This document shows positions 54,369 through 63,744 of a stretch of 64,000 nt of DNA, one piece after another. The notes below the pieces were generated by a model. The model worked only from the letters and a program-made list of their open reading frames with translations, searched no databases and was not told the DNA's origin. The DNA comes from CAWEQO01 sp963811225 (GTDB lineage Bacteria > Chloroflexota > Anaerolineae > Anaerolineales > Anaerolineaceae). Positions within the stretch are counted from its first letter, which is position 1; the number at the start of each line of letters is the position of its first letter. The stretch lies in contig CAWEQO010000003.1 of the NCBI GenBank assembly GCA_963811225.1, positions 3,594 to 67,593 of the forward strand, given 5' to 3'. The translations under genes were made by a program, and so were the position numbers.

Positions 54369-55370
54369 ATGACGAATTCAACCGCAACCTTCTCGAACGT
54401 ACGGAAAAGAACTGGCACAGAGATGCGGAAATATGCACCACAGATGATTCTGATTGGCCTGGTGATTTTATTCACCATCATCTCGCCCAATTTCCTGACC
54501 TCCCGTAACTTTATCATCCTAATCCGGCAGGTATCATTCGCCGCCATCAGCGCGGTTGGTGTCAGTTTTGTGATGATCTCTGGCGGCATTGATCTTTCAA
54601 TTGGCTCCCAGATTGTGATGACCAATGTCGTCTTAGCGATTATGATGGCTTACTGGAATCTTCCCATGAGTGTCGCCATCCCGCTGACGCTCCTGCTCGG
54701 AACAACGCTGGGCTTAATAAACGGACTCCTCTCTGTTAAACTGAATGTTCATTCCCTCATTATCACCCTGGGCACGGCATCGATCTATAAGGGTTTGGGA
54801 TACATTTTTGCCCAATCAAGGAACATCATGGGCTTTCCCGATGCCTTCCGCTGGTTTGGTCAGGGTTATATCGGTCCGATCCCGGTACCGATCATCATTA
54901 TGATCATTATTGCCCTGATCGGATCTTTTATCTTGACCAAAACCTACTTCGGTCGCTATATATTTGCCTTAGGCGGCAACGAAGAAGCGGCGCGTCTTGC
55001 AGGTGTGAACATCAAAAGAATGAAAGTACTCTTGTTCACGATCTGTGGTTTTGTATCAGGAATCACCTCAGTTTTGTTGCTTTCACGGGTTTCTGCCGGG
55101 CAAGTCTTCACTGGGCAAGGCATTGAGTTTGACGCATTGACAGCTGCGCTATTGGGTGGGTTCAGTTTCAAAGGTGGTGAGGGCACTATTTTTGGTTTGA
55201 TGACCGGTATTTTAATCATCGGGGTGTTGAACAATGCCATGCAGCTTGCCACTTTCCCTGATTTCTCTCAAAATGTAGTCAAAGGAGCTGTGCTGCTCGC
55301 TGCGGTTGCCTTTGATGTTTACCAGAAAAGTGTAAAATCAAAAGCAACAGTAAAAAGTGTGGAAGCATAG
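54369..55370 (+). CDS. sugar-type ABC transporter permease (RbsC type)
   Basis: This 333-residue protein has 8-10 hydrophobic segments and the carbohydrate permease patterns FVMISGGIDLSIGSQIVM and GNEEAARLAGVNIKRMKVLL (EAA-type loop contacting the ATPase). It follows the ATPase gene by 12 bases. One permease gene is present, so it probably acts as a homodimer. Confidence 0.95.
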   Translation: MTNSTATFSNVRKRTGTEMRKYAPQMILIGLVILFTIISPNFLTSRNFIILIRQVSFAAISAVGVSFVMISGGIDLSIGSQIVMTNVVLAIMMAYWNLPMSVAIPLTLLLGTTLGLINGLLSVKLNVHSLIITLGTASIYKGLGYIFAQSRNIMGFPDAFRWFGQGYIGPIPVPIIIMIIIALIGSFILTKTYFGRYIFALGGNEEAARLAGVNIKRMKVLLFTICGFVSGITSVLLLSRVSAGQVFTGQGIEFDALTAALLGGFSFKGGEGTIFGLMTGILIIGVLNNAMQLATFPDFSQNVVKGAVLLAAVAFDVYQKSVKSKATVKSVEA

Positions 55371-55431
55371 ATCAATCAGTTGATTTTGATCTAATTAATT
55401 TAAACAAAGAAATCAATCAGAGAATCGGAAC

Positions 55432-56379
55432 ATGGCTATCAATATTCAATCAATAAAAAAACGGTTTGAACCGGATGGGCATTACGCTGTGGCGACGCAA
55501 CCACCTCCAGCATATACCCACCATATTAACAGGCAGTATCTGGATATCCCTTATACGCCTTTCGCAAAACGCTCAATCTCACATACCTTAAATATTTATT
55601 TGCCTGATAAAGAGAAAGGACCTTTTCCGGTCATCTTATCCTTTCATGGTGGCGCCTTCATGGGTTGCGATAAAGCGGATCGGCAATTACAACCAATGTT
55701 GGAAGGACTGAAGCGTGGTTATGCAGTAATTACCGTAAATTATCGTTTAAGTTGGGAAGCAGCCTTTCCTGCACTGGTGGAGGACGCAAAAGCTGCGGTG
55801 CGTTGGGTACGTGGGAACGCAAAGTGGTATGACCTCAATCCGGCGAGAATAGCAGCTTGGGGAGGTTCGGCAGGTGGTTATTTATCCACCATGTTAGGAG
55901 TTTCGGAAGGCATCCCAGAGTTGGAAGACTTAAGTTTAGGTTGCCCGGATCAACCCTGCAGTGTCCAGGCTGTGGTTGATTGGTTTGGCCCAACTGATTT
56001 TCTCAAGATGGACGAGCAGTTGATTGCAAATGATCTAACACCCATGAAAGGTACTGAACACAGCAGTGTAGATTCCCCGGAATCACTGTTATTAGGAAGC
56101 AAACTAATTGATATCCCCGAACGTGTCAGGGCAGCCAACCCGGAGACTTATATCCGAGAGAACGCAGCGCCTTTTTTGATCCAGCATGGGATTGCTGATT
56201 TTACTGTACCTTGCCAGCAATCCATCGGTTTGGCTGAGAATTTGAGACGGGTATGTGGAGAAGAAAGAGTTGTTCTTGAATTGTTCGAAGGATTTGAGCA
56301 TGGTGATCTCCGATTAGGGTCGCCTGGGAATGTCCACAGGGTGCTTGATTTCCTCGATCAGCATTTGAAATGTACTTGA
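55432..56379 (+). CDS. alpha/beta-hydrolase esterase (BD-FAE/HSL-like), paralog 1
   Basis: This 315-residue enzyme has the oxyanion motif FHGGAF, the nucleophile elbow GGSAGG with Ser146, an acid region QHGIADFTVPCQQS and a catalytic His in EHGD. The group includes feruloyl and acetyl-xylan esterases. No signal peptide, so it acts in the cytoplasm after import. It is about half identical in appearance to the next gene (SVQAVVDWFGPTDFLKMDEQ is shared), and A+T-rich like the operon. Confidence 0.88.
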   Translation: MAINIQSIKKRFEPDGHYAVATQPPPAYTHHINRQYLDIPYTPFAKRSISHTLNIYLPDKEKGPFPVILSFHGGAFMGCDKADRQLQPMLEGLKRGYAVITVNYRLSWEAAFPALVEDAKAAVRWVRGNAKWYDLNPARIAAWGGSAGGYLSTMLGVSEGIPELEDLSLGCPDQPCSVQAVVDWFGPTDFLKMDEQLIANDLTPMKGTEHSSVDSPESLLLGSKLIDIPERVRAANPETYIRENAAPFLIQHGIADFTVPCQQSIGLAENLRRVCGEERVVLELFEGFEHGDLRLGSPGNVHRVLDFLDQHLKCT

Positions 56380-56486
56380 TTCGCGAGGCGGGATTTTCTA
56401 TCAATATCTAAATTGAAAATCGCGCGTGATAAAAACTGCGCATACAAGAATTCTGAAAAGAAAATCGAAAATAAGGTATTGTGCTG

Positions 56487-57383
56487 ATGACACAACAAGA
56501 GCGATCGACTCAATTATACGAAGACTTCATTCCGCTAGCAGATGTCTCTCACATCCATCGCAAATGGCTGGATTTGGCATATGCCGACCTTTCGCCATCC
56601 CAAAACCTGGATATTTATTTACCAGATGAAGGAGATGGGCTTTTTCCAGTCATTTTATATCTCCATGGAGGAGCTTTTTCCATCGGTGATAAACGAGATG
56701 TTTATGTTCTAAACATCTTGAAGAGTATAAAACATGGATATGCTTTGGTAAGCGTGAATTATCGTTTGAGTGGTGAAGCCATATTCCCGGCTGGAATACA
56801 GGATGTTAAGGCAGCCATACGATGGGTCAGAGCAAATTGTAAAGATTATCATCTGGATGGAAATCGAGTTGCGGTCTGGGGCTGTTCCTCAGGAGCGAAC
56901 TATGCAGCCATGATCTGTCTCACAGACCGCGTGGCAGAGTTTGATGACCTTAGCCTTGGCAATCCAGAAAATGCATGTAATGTTCAGGCAGCTGTGGAAT
57001 GGTTTGGTCCCACTGATTTTTTGAAGATGGATGAGCAAGCAGTAGAAAATGGCTTTGGTCTTACTGATCATGGCGAAGCAGGCTCCCCTGAATCTCGGTA
57101 TTTGGGTGCGAAAATTTCAGAGGTGCCACTTCAAGTTGAACTAGCCAACCCAATGACTTATGTCCATGGACAAATGCCCCCGCTGTTGATCCAGCATGGA
57201 CGTTTGGATGAACTGGTGCCAGTTCAACAATCCATCATCTTTGTGGAAAAATTGGAAAAATACGTCAGTCATGACAGATTCGAATTCGATATTATCGAAG
57301 GAGCTGGTCACGCCGATCCACTGTTCGAAACAGATGAAAATATGGAGCGTGTATTCTCTTTTTTGGACGAGCACATGAAATAA
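56487..57383 (+). CDS. alpha/beta-hydrolase esterase, paralog 2
   Basis: This 298-residue duplicate of the preceding gene has HGGAFSIGDKRD, the elbow GCSSGANYA with Ser134, QHGRLDELVPVQQS and GAGHADP. The start ATG at 56487 is taken because GTG at 56481 and upstream bases lack features; the ribosome site is weak. Same likely role: deacylating an imported sugar derivative (inference). Confidence 0.86.
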   Translation: MTQQERSTQLYEDFIPLADVSHIHRKWLDLAYADLSPSQNLDIYLPDEGDGLFPVILYLHGGAFSIGDKRDVYVLNILKSIKHGYALVSVNYRLSGEAIFPAGIQDVKAAIRWVRANCKDYHLDGNRVAVWGCSSGANYAAMICLTDRVAEFDDLSLGNPENACNVQAAVEWFGPTDFLKMDEQAVENGFGLTDHGEAGSPESRYLGAKISEVPLQVELANPMTYVHGQMPPLLIQHGRLDELVPVQQSIIFVEKLEKYVSHDRFEFDIIEGAGHADPLFETDENMERVFSFLDEHMK

Positions 57384-57401
57384 TGTCTGATTGTACCTAA
57401 T

Positions 57402-57476
57402 CAGGCAGACAACGTAGCCCCAGGCAGCCCTTAACAGGGTGCTTCGCGAGGATGCCTGGGGCTACGTCGTCTGCCT
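57402..57476. repeat. 75-bp element with inverted ends, copy B
   Basis: CAGGCAGAC...CCCCAGGCA arms face TGCCTGGGG...GTCTGCCTG with a centre TTCGCGAGG. The inner 52 bases match 25199-25250. It stands at the right edge of the island. Confidence 0.8.
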
Positions 57477-57487
57477 GAGTAGTTACG
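57475..57487. repeat. 13-bp direct repeat at the island's right edge
   Basis: CTGAGTAGTTACG here matches 50566-50578. The pair encloses the LysR, importer and esterase genes. Confidence 0.6.
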
Positions 57488-57500
57488 TCTGATTTGTAAT

Positions 57501-58127
57501 TTACGTCAGGTGCTCGTTCACCCACTCCTGCCGGTCGGCGACCTTCAACAAATAGGCGAAGGCGCCTTTCTTCTTAAGCTCCGTATCCTTGTACACCGCC
57601 AGATACAGCCAGGCGAACCCCTGGAACAGCCCATACCCGATCAGCGCGCCGAGCGTGTTCAGCAGAAAATCATTGATGTCCGTTTGACGGTAGCTCGCGC
57701 CGATGATCAGCGCCAGCAGCAGCTGGGTCGTCTCGATCGTGAAACCGATCGCCATCGCCGCCCAGATGAACTTCTTCGGCCGTATTTGAGTCAGGAACGG
57801 CAGCCCGAACCCGTATGGGATCGTCATCAGGATGTTCCCGAAGATCTCGAGGAAAATCCAGATCCGGCTGTAGCGGAACAGCCGGTGGAAATCGAGCGGG
57901 ATCAGGTTGATCTGCGCCAGGATGTGCGCCACGGACGAGCGCTGTGCCCCCGGCCGCGGCAGTGGGATCGGGAAGAGCGTGACCGCCGCCACCATCAGCA
58001 GGTAAATTCCAAAGATGCCCGAGAAAAACAGGTAGGTCCGGCTGTGACGCTTGCTTTGGAACGCCAGCACGACCGCCAGCGCGATCAACCCGGCCAAAAA
58101 CGGATACGGTAAGAAATGAATTCGCAA
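57501..58127 (-). CDS. VanZ-like membrane protein
   Basis: This 208-residue protein has about five hydrophobic segments. SVAHILAQINLIPLDFHRLF, IFGNILMTIPYGFGLPFLTQ and FTIETTQLLL...DINDFLLNTLGALIGY match the VanZ family, some of which lower teicoplanin sensitivity. Start TTG at 58127 is chosen because AAGGGG precedes it and the longer reading crosses the terminator of the gene before. Its last 12 codons have a displaced near-copy at 50205-50243. Confidence 0.8.
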   Translation of the reverse strand: MRIHFLPYPFLAGLIALAVVLAFQSKRHSRTYLFFSGIFGIYLLMVAAVTLFPIPLPRPGAQRSSVAHILAQINLIPLDFHRLFRYSRIWIFLEIFGNILMTIPYGFGLPFLTQIRPKKFIWAAMAIGFTIETTQLLLALIIGASYRQTDINDFLLNTLGALIGYGLFQGFAWLYLAVYKDTELKKKGAFAYLLKVADRQEWVNEHLT

Positions 58128-58150
58128 TAATAACCCCTTTATCAATCCAC

Positions 58151-58183
58151 AAAAAGCAGGGCTGAGGCTTCCCCCAGCCCTGC
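58151..58183 (-). terminator. terminator of the arylsulfotransferase gene
   Basis: GCAGGGCT/AGCCCTGC stem (58176-58183 with 58156-58163) followed by TTTTT (58151-58155) on the minus strand, directly after the gene end at 58202. Confidence 0.8.
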
Positions 58184-58201
58184 CAACCTCTATCAATCAT
58201 T

Positions 58202-60067
58202 TTACTGCACGGGCGGGCAAACCGTCGCATTGGTGGAGATGACCGCCGAGCGTGTCATCTCGATCCCGTTCGAGTCGAACGGAACCACCTGGTAGTAGCA
58301 CTGGTCGGCGGGTGGGTTTTGCAGCTTCGACTGCGTCTCGAAGCCAGACCGGGCTTGCAGGTCCACCTGCTGCAGCGACGTGGGCGAACTGCCACCCAGC
58401 AGCCGCCACTGCGCCACCTCAGTCGCCCCGTTCCACGAGTAACCCAGGGTCAGGGCGCTGCCGTTCTGTTGGTAGGCCAGATCGGGCTGTGTATCCGGGA
58501 AGCCCATCCAGTTGGAACGATAGGCCCGGTAGCTCACGTACGGCTGGTCGAAGGCCACCTCCCAAACAATGTTGTTGTTCGGGTCCACCTCGGTCATGTT
58601 GATGTAAGCGTACCCTTTTTCGGAAGACAGCGAGCCCCAATCCAAGAAGCTGTTGCCGTTCTCCAGGCGTTGGATGTTGCCCATGTACTGAGCCCAAACC
58701 GGCGCATTGTGCTCGAACTGCCACACTTTCGTCGCCGTCATCGTGTTCTCGTTGAGCTGGTATTCCACCCCGCGCGACGGTTTTGCGTTCTCCCCGTTGT
58801 CGAACAGGCTGATATTGCCGTTAGGCAGCACGCGGATATCGTGCTGGGCTCCAAATGCTTCGTCCTCATTGACGAAGGTAAAATTGTTGGCCTTGCCGCC
58901 CAGCGTCCACATCACCTCGCGAGTTTGGTAGTTGATCTTCTTAACCTCGCTCAGGTTGCGGCTCGACAACAGCAAGTTGCCGTCGCGGGTGAAAGCGAGC
59001 GCATTGCCGTGGATATAATCGACCGTGTCGAGGGTCAGGCTCGTCCAGGTTTCGTTAAAGGGAACATGGTCCCAGCCGCGCCATTCCCACACCACATTGC
59101 CCGATCTGTCCTGCTCCTGGATGATGGTGGCAATGACGTCCGCCTGCGGGTTGCCGCCCTGCACGTACTTGCTCATATCGATACTCTGCTTGTCATAGAC
59201 CGTGAAAATCACGTGCCCGTTCGGCAGCATCAGGAACTCGTGCAGGTCACCATATAGGCCGTTTCCGGCCTTGTAAGTCGCCACCTCTTGATAGCGCGAG
59301 TTCAACACGTGGTAAACCCCATCGTCGGTGCCGAAATAGGTCAGCATCCCGTTCGGCTGCACTTTGAAATCATACCCCGCCCGCAGGTCGCTCACCGATC
59401 GATACCACACCAGATCGCCGTTGTTATCCATGATGAGCAGGTATGAGCCAAAGTTGGGCTTGCCCCAGCGGTAAGGCGCCACGAACACGTAGCCGTCCGA
59501 CACGCCCTGTTGGTGGATCGACACCTTGTAGGGTGGGACGTCGTTTGGCAAGGTCAGGTAGTTGGGAAACGCATGCGGCGTGCCAGCGGGTGGTGTGATC
59601 TGGGTGATCGGATTATCGGCTCCGGGCATTCCCGATTTCTGATCCATTGCTGTGGTAAAGGTGTAAGCGGTTGAATTGGTAATCCCTTTGGCGTCCAACC
59701 CCTGCGGCGTGATACTCACACTGACCTGCTCGCCCTGACTGAACGGCTGGTCTGGAATGAAGATCACCGTCTTGTTGTCATCCGCCAGGACGGTCCGTCC
59801 CGAGTGGCTGCCGCTTTGCTGGCCCTGCACGTTGAAATTGATGTTGTTCAAGTCTTGGCCCGTCAGGGTTGGTCCATATCGCACAGTAATGGTCGTGCCT
59901 ATCGATACGAATTGGGCGTTTTGGATCGGCTCGAGGTACAGGGCCGGATCGGGGCTAGCCTGCGCCCCGGTCTGTGGAATGATGGATTGGGCAGGTAAAC
60001 CATTACAAGATACCAGTAGAAGAAGCGTTACAAGTGTGATGAACGCTGCCTTAGCAGTTGCTTTCAT
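58202..60067 (-). CDS. arylsulfotransferase-like lipoprotein with Ig-like N-domain
   Basis: This 621-residue protein has a lipoprotein signal (LLLLVSC), an Ig-like (Big_5-type) domain at about residues 40-135 (SVSITPQGLDAKGITNSTAY), and a six-bladed propeller of the arylsulfotransferase family (VWEWRGWDHVPFNETW, DYIHGNALAFTRDGNLLLSS, WTLGGK). The family catalytic His positions (e.g. in DYIHGNA, AQHDI) are present. It may transfer sulfate between phenols or may only keep the fold. Faces outward. Confidence 0.82.
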   Translation of the reverse strand: MKATAKAAFITLVTLLLLVSCNGLPAQSIIPQTGAQASPDPALYLEPIQNAQFVSIGTTITVRYGPTLTGQDLNNINFNVQGQQSGSHSGRTVLADDNKTVIFIPDQPFSQGEQVSVSITPQGLDAKGITNSTAYTFTTAMDQKSGMPGADNPITQITPPAGTPHAFPNYLTLPNDVPPYKVSIHQQGVSDGYVFVAPYRWGKPNFGSYLLIMDNNGDLVWYRSVSDLRAGYDFKVQPNGMLTYFGTDDGVYHVLNSRYQEVATYKAGNGLYGDLHEFLMLPNGHVIFTVYDKQSIDMSKYVQGGNPQADVIATIIQEQDRSGNVVWEWRGWDHVPFNETWTSLTLDTVDYIHGNALAFTRDGNLLLSSRNLSEVKKINYQTREVMWTLGGKANNFTFVNEDEAFGAQHDIRVLPNGNISLFDNGENAKPSRGVEYQLNENTMTATKVWQFEHNAPVWAQYMGNIQRLENGNSFLDWGSLSSEKGYAYINMTEVDPNNNIVWEVAFDQPYVSYRAYRSNWMGFPDTQPDLAYQQNGSALTLGYSWNGATEVAQWRLLGGSSPTSLQQVDLQARSGFETQSKLQNPPADQCYYQVVPFDSNGIEMTRSAVISTNATVCPPVQ

Positions 60068-60557
60068 CGTCTATCCTTTCTAAATTTCAGTGCACTGACT
60101 CTCTCTGTGCCCGTGTAAATCCCCCTGGGGAACTCAAAATTAATGCTAAGGATGTCTCCAAAGCAAGCGGATTGCGCGCTTAAAATCCCGGACGGTTCCG
60201 GGCCATCGATAAAATAGAGCATCAGAAAAGCCGTCGTGCATCATGCATATTGACCGGTCCAGGTCTTTTCCAGGCCGGCACTCCCCCACGCTTGGAAGTA
60301 TAAAGGATTCTCAAAGGAGGGGCAATAGGGGGATTTCCCTACCGCGTTTACGGAACGATCCTGATTCGAAGCAGCCCAGCGCCTGGAAGCAGTGGCTTTT
60401 CGGTCTTTCTCCCCTCTAACACCGAATGGAGAGGGGCGGGGGCCAGGTCTGAGGTTGAAGGGGGTTTCTCACGGTGATGTCCGTACCAAAAAGAGGCAAC
60501 AACTTTGCGTTGTTGCCTCTTTCATTTCGATCCGCGAATTTCTAGTTTACGACCCCA
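60068..60557. other. gene-free region between two secreted-protein genes
   Basis: No credible gene. CCCCTCT/AGAGGGG pairs around ACACCGAATGG near 60411-60436. A minus-strand AAAGGAT precedes the arylsulfotransferase start. The terminator of the Thr/Pro protein is at 60490-60522. Confidence 0.6.
60490..60522 (-). terminator. terminator of the Thr/Pro-repeat protein gene
   Basis: AAAGAGGCAACAAC (60490-60503) pairs perfectly with the segment 60509-60522 around TTTGC. On the minus strand TTTTTGG follows. Confidence 0.75.
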
Positions 60558-61746
<1,189 letters not shown>

Positions 61747-61749
61747 CAC

Positions 61750-62107
61750 AATCTCCTGGTTCTACAAATAAATTTGTCCGCTGTTGGAAAATAGAAGAGA
61801 CGCAGAGCGACGCACTCGCATGCATAGCCATTGATTTCCACCCTCTTGTGCTAGAAAAATATTCAACTTCCTTTTAACGGACAATTTTGATTAGATTAGT
61901 ATTAATATTATATGAAATATACATAGGAAGTCAAGTATCAGTTTTTATGGGGAAGGTGGGGGTTGGTAACGACAACAAAGCCGCCATTACCAACCCTCAC
62001 CACCCCATAAAAAATGCACCCCGTCTCGAGATGTTCAAAAGCAGTAGCGCCTGTCCTCTTTCTGTACTACAATAATCTCAACCAACCCTTATCTCAGGAT
62101 AAATCCC
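61750..62107. other. gene-free region with a hairpin
   Basis: TTTTTATGGGG-type arms at 61942 and 62013 pair imperfectly around AACGACAACAAAG. A TACAAT near 62069 faces the acetyltransferase. No reading frame is convincing. Confidence 0.55.
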
Positions 62108-62551
62108 ATGACCCTCACCATCCGCACCCCCACCACCCGCGACGATTTCAAGGCCTACTACGACCTGCGCTACAGCGTCCTGCGCGAACCCTGGGGCCAG
62201 CCGCGCGGCTCTGAGAAGGACGACTACGAACCCATCTCGCGCCACTTTATGGCCGTCGACACTGACTCCGGCGCGCCGCTCGGCGTGGTCAAGCTGTTCG
62301 AGAAATCGCCCGGCGTGGGCTGGTTCTCGCACCTGGCCGTGCGCCCCGAGTGCCAGCGCCAGGGCGTCGGCAGGCAGTTGGTCGCAGCCGTCGAGCAGGC
62401 GGCGCGTGAGATGGGCTTCAGCGCCATCGGCTGCATGGCCCGCCTCAACACCACCGTCTACTTCGAGAAAATGGGCTTCCGCGTCACCGGCCTGCCCAAT
62501 AACTACTTTGGCACCACCCAGGTGGTCTGGATGGAGAAATCACTGGAATAA
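62108..62551 (+). CDS. GNAT-family N-acetyltransferase
   Basis: This 147-residue protein matches the GNAT fold: residues 70-105 hold LAVRPECQRQGVGRQLVAAV, with the acetyl-CoA pyrophosphate loop QxxGxG, followed by EQAAREMGF. NTTVYFEKMGFRVTG is the usual C-terminal strand. Substrate unknown. Start ATG has a weak upstream ribosome site. The stop TAA lies in a terminator hairpin. Confidence 0.88.
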   Translation: MTLTIRTPTTRDDFKAYYDLRYSVLREPWGQPRGSEKDDYEPISRHFMAVDTDSGAPLGVVKLFEKSPGVGWFSHLAVRPECQRQGVGRQLVAAVEQAAREMGFSAIGCMARLNTTVYFEKMGFRVTGLPNNYFGTTQVVWMEKSLE

Positions 62552-62603
62552 ACAGAATCAAAAAATCGAACGACGAGCGTTCGATTTTTTGATTCTGTTT
62601 ATT
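62547..62603. terminator. perfect two-way terminator at the GNAT stop codon
   Basis: 26-base arms (62547-62572, 62578-62603) with loop ACGAG. AAAAAA and TTTTTT in the stem give U-tracts in both directions. It overlaps the stop codon and ends six bases before the TerC stop. Confidence 0.85.
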
Positions 62604-62608
62604 CCCAC

Positions 62609-63478
62609 TTACACCGGACTTGCTTCCTCGCGCCGGAACAACCCGATCACCAGACGTAGCGCAGCGCCAAACGGTGCGAGCAGCCAGTTGACCAGCGAAT
62701 TCAGGATCGCCAGCCCCTGGCTCACCCAGATCAGCACCGGGCGCATCACCACCTGCAGCGGGTGGAAGTGCACGTACGCCAGCGACATCAAGATGATCCC
62801 GATTGAGATGCAGAACCGCAGCCAGTCGGCGATCTCCACGCCTGCATACTCCTCCAGCAGCAGCTGGATGCCGATGTTCAGCACCAGCACGTACGCCGCC
62901 GACTTCAGGATCGGCTCGCGCTCAACCAAATAGCTGAAGATACCCGCCGCGAAGCGCATCGCCAGGATGCCGATTGCTACGCCGATCATCACCACCCACA
63001 GCTTGTCTGACAGCGATACCGCCGCTACCACATTATCCAGGCTGAACACCAGGTCCATGATCTCCACGTTCAAGACCGTGATCCAGAACGTTTGGTCTTT
63101 GATCCGGCGGGTGGCGTCTTCCTCCCCGCCCGGCTCACCCGGCGCAGCCAGGTCGTCGAACGCCAGGCGGATCAGGTACAGCGCGCCGATCAGACGTAAC
63201 CACGGGTTGCGGATGACCAGGCTCGCCATCAACAGCATCAGCCCGCGGCCAACGTACGCTCCCAGCAGGCCCACCCGCAGCGCCGCCATCCGCTGGTGGC
63301 CCAGCAGTGGGTTCAGCGTCCGTCCCAGCCCGGTCAGCGCCTTGGGCCACGGCACCTTTTGATCGGAAGGCAGCCCCGATACCATTGCTCCCAGGATAGC
63401 CGCGTTGTCGATGGAGAGAATGCCCTCCAAGAAAATCAACTGTACGATGATGAGAACGATCGACAGGTCAAGATGCAT
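62609..63478 (-). CDS. TerC-family membrane protein
   Basis: This 289-residue protein has about eight hydrophobic segments. LEGILSIDNAAILGAMV and MDLVFSLDNVVAAVSLSDKL hold the two Asp-Asn pairs shared by TerC proteins, which move or exclude metals such as Mn2+. A cytoplasmic Glu/Asp-rich loop (APGEPGGEEDATRRI) lies in between. Start ATG at 63478 begins the first helix; a leader with a terminator precedes it. Confidence 0.88.
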   Translation of the reverse strand: MHLDLSIVLIIVQLIFLEGILSIDNAAILGAMVSGLPSDQKVPWPKALTGLGRTLNPLLGHQRMAALRVGLLGAYVGRGLMLLMASLVIRNPWLRLIGALYLIRLAFDDLAAPGEPGGEEDATRRIKDQTFWITVLNVEIMDLVFSLDNVVAAVSLSDKLWVVMIGVAIGILAMRFAAGIFSYLVEREPILKSAAYVLVLNIGIQLLLEEYAGVEIADWLRFCISIGIILMSLAYVHFHPLQVVMRPVLIWVSQGLAILNSLVNWLLAPFGAALRLVIGLFRREEASPV

Positions 63479-63494
63479 GCGTGAGCGCTCCACA

Positions 63495-63562
63495 GAAAAA
63501 AAGTAGGCTCGTGTACGAGCCGTTTGGGATTCATGCAAACCATCGGATGCGCTTAAATTGTA
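63495..63562 (-). promoter_or_regulatory. promoter and leader terminator of the terC-like gene
   Basis: TACAAT (63557-63562), then about 40 bases, then GGCTCG/CGAGCC with loop TACA (63506-63521) and a seven-T run (63496-63502), before the ATG at 63478. A terminator between promoter and start suggests attenuation. The manganese riboswitch often found upstream of TerC genes was looked for but its consensus is not evident; the leader is short. Confidence 0.55.
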
Positions 63563-63744
63563 TCAGAGAAACCAAAAGGATGCATGGTCATGCGCCATTG
63601 GATGCAGGCAATCCATCCAAAAACCCGACCTGACCAAAGGTCCCTGGAACGAAAAACCCTTCACCTCCGGCCGCCGCTTGATGATGCATCTGATCATCCA
63701 ACCCATCTGGCCGTGGCGAAAATGCGCAATTTTTATCCAGTCTG

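Noticed and set aside
63479..63560. yybP-ykoY manganese riboswitch before terC
   Set aside because: The leader is too short and the conserved loops were not found, so only an attenuator is claimed.
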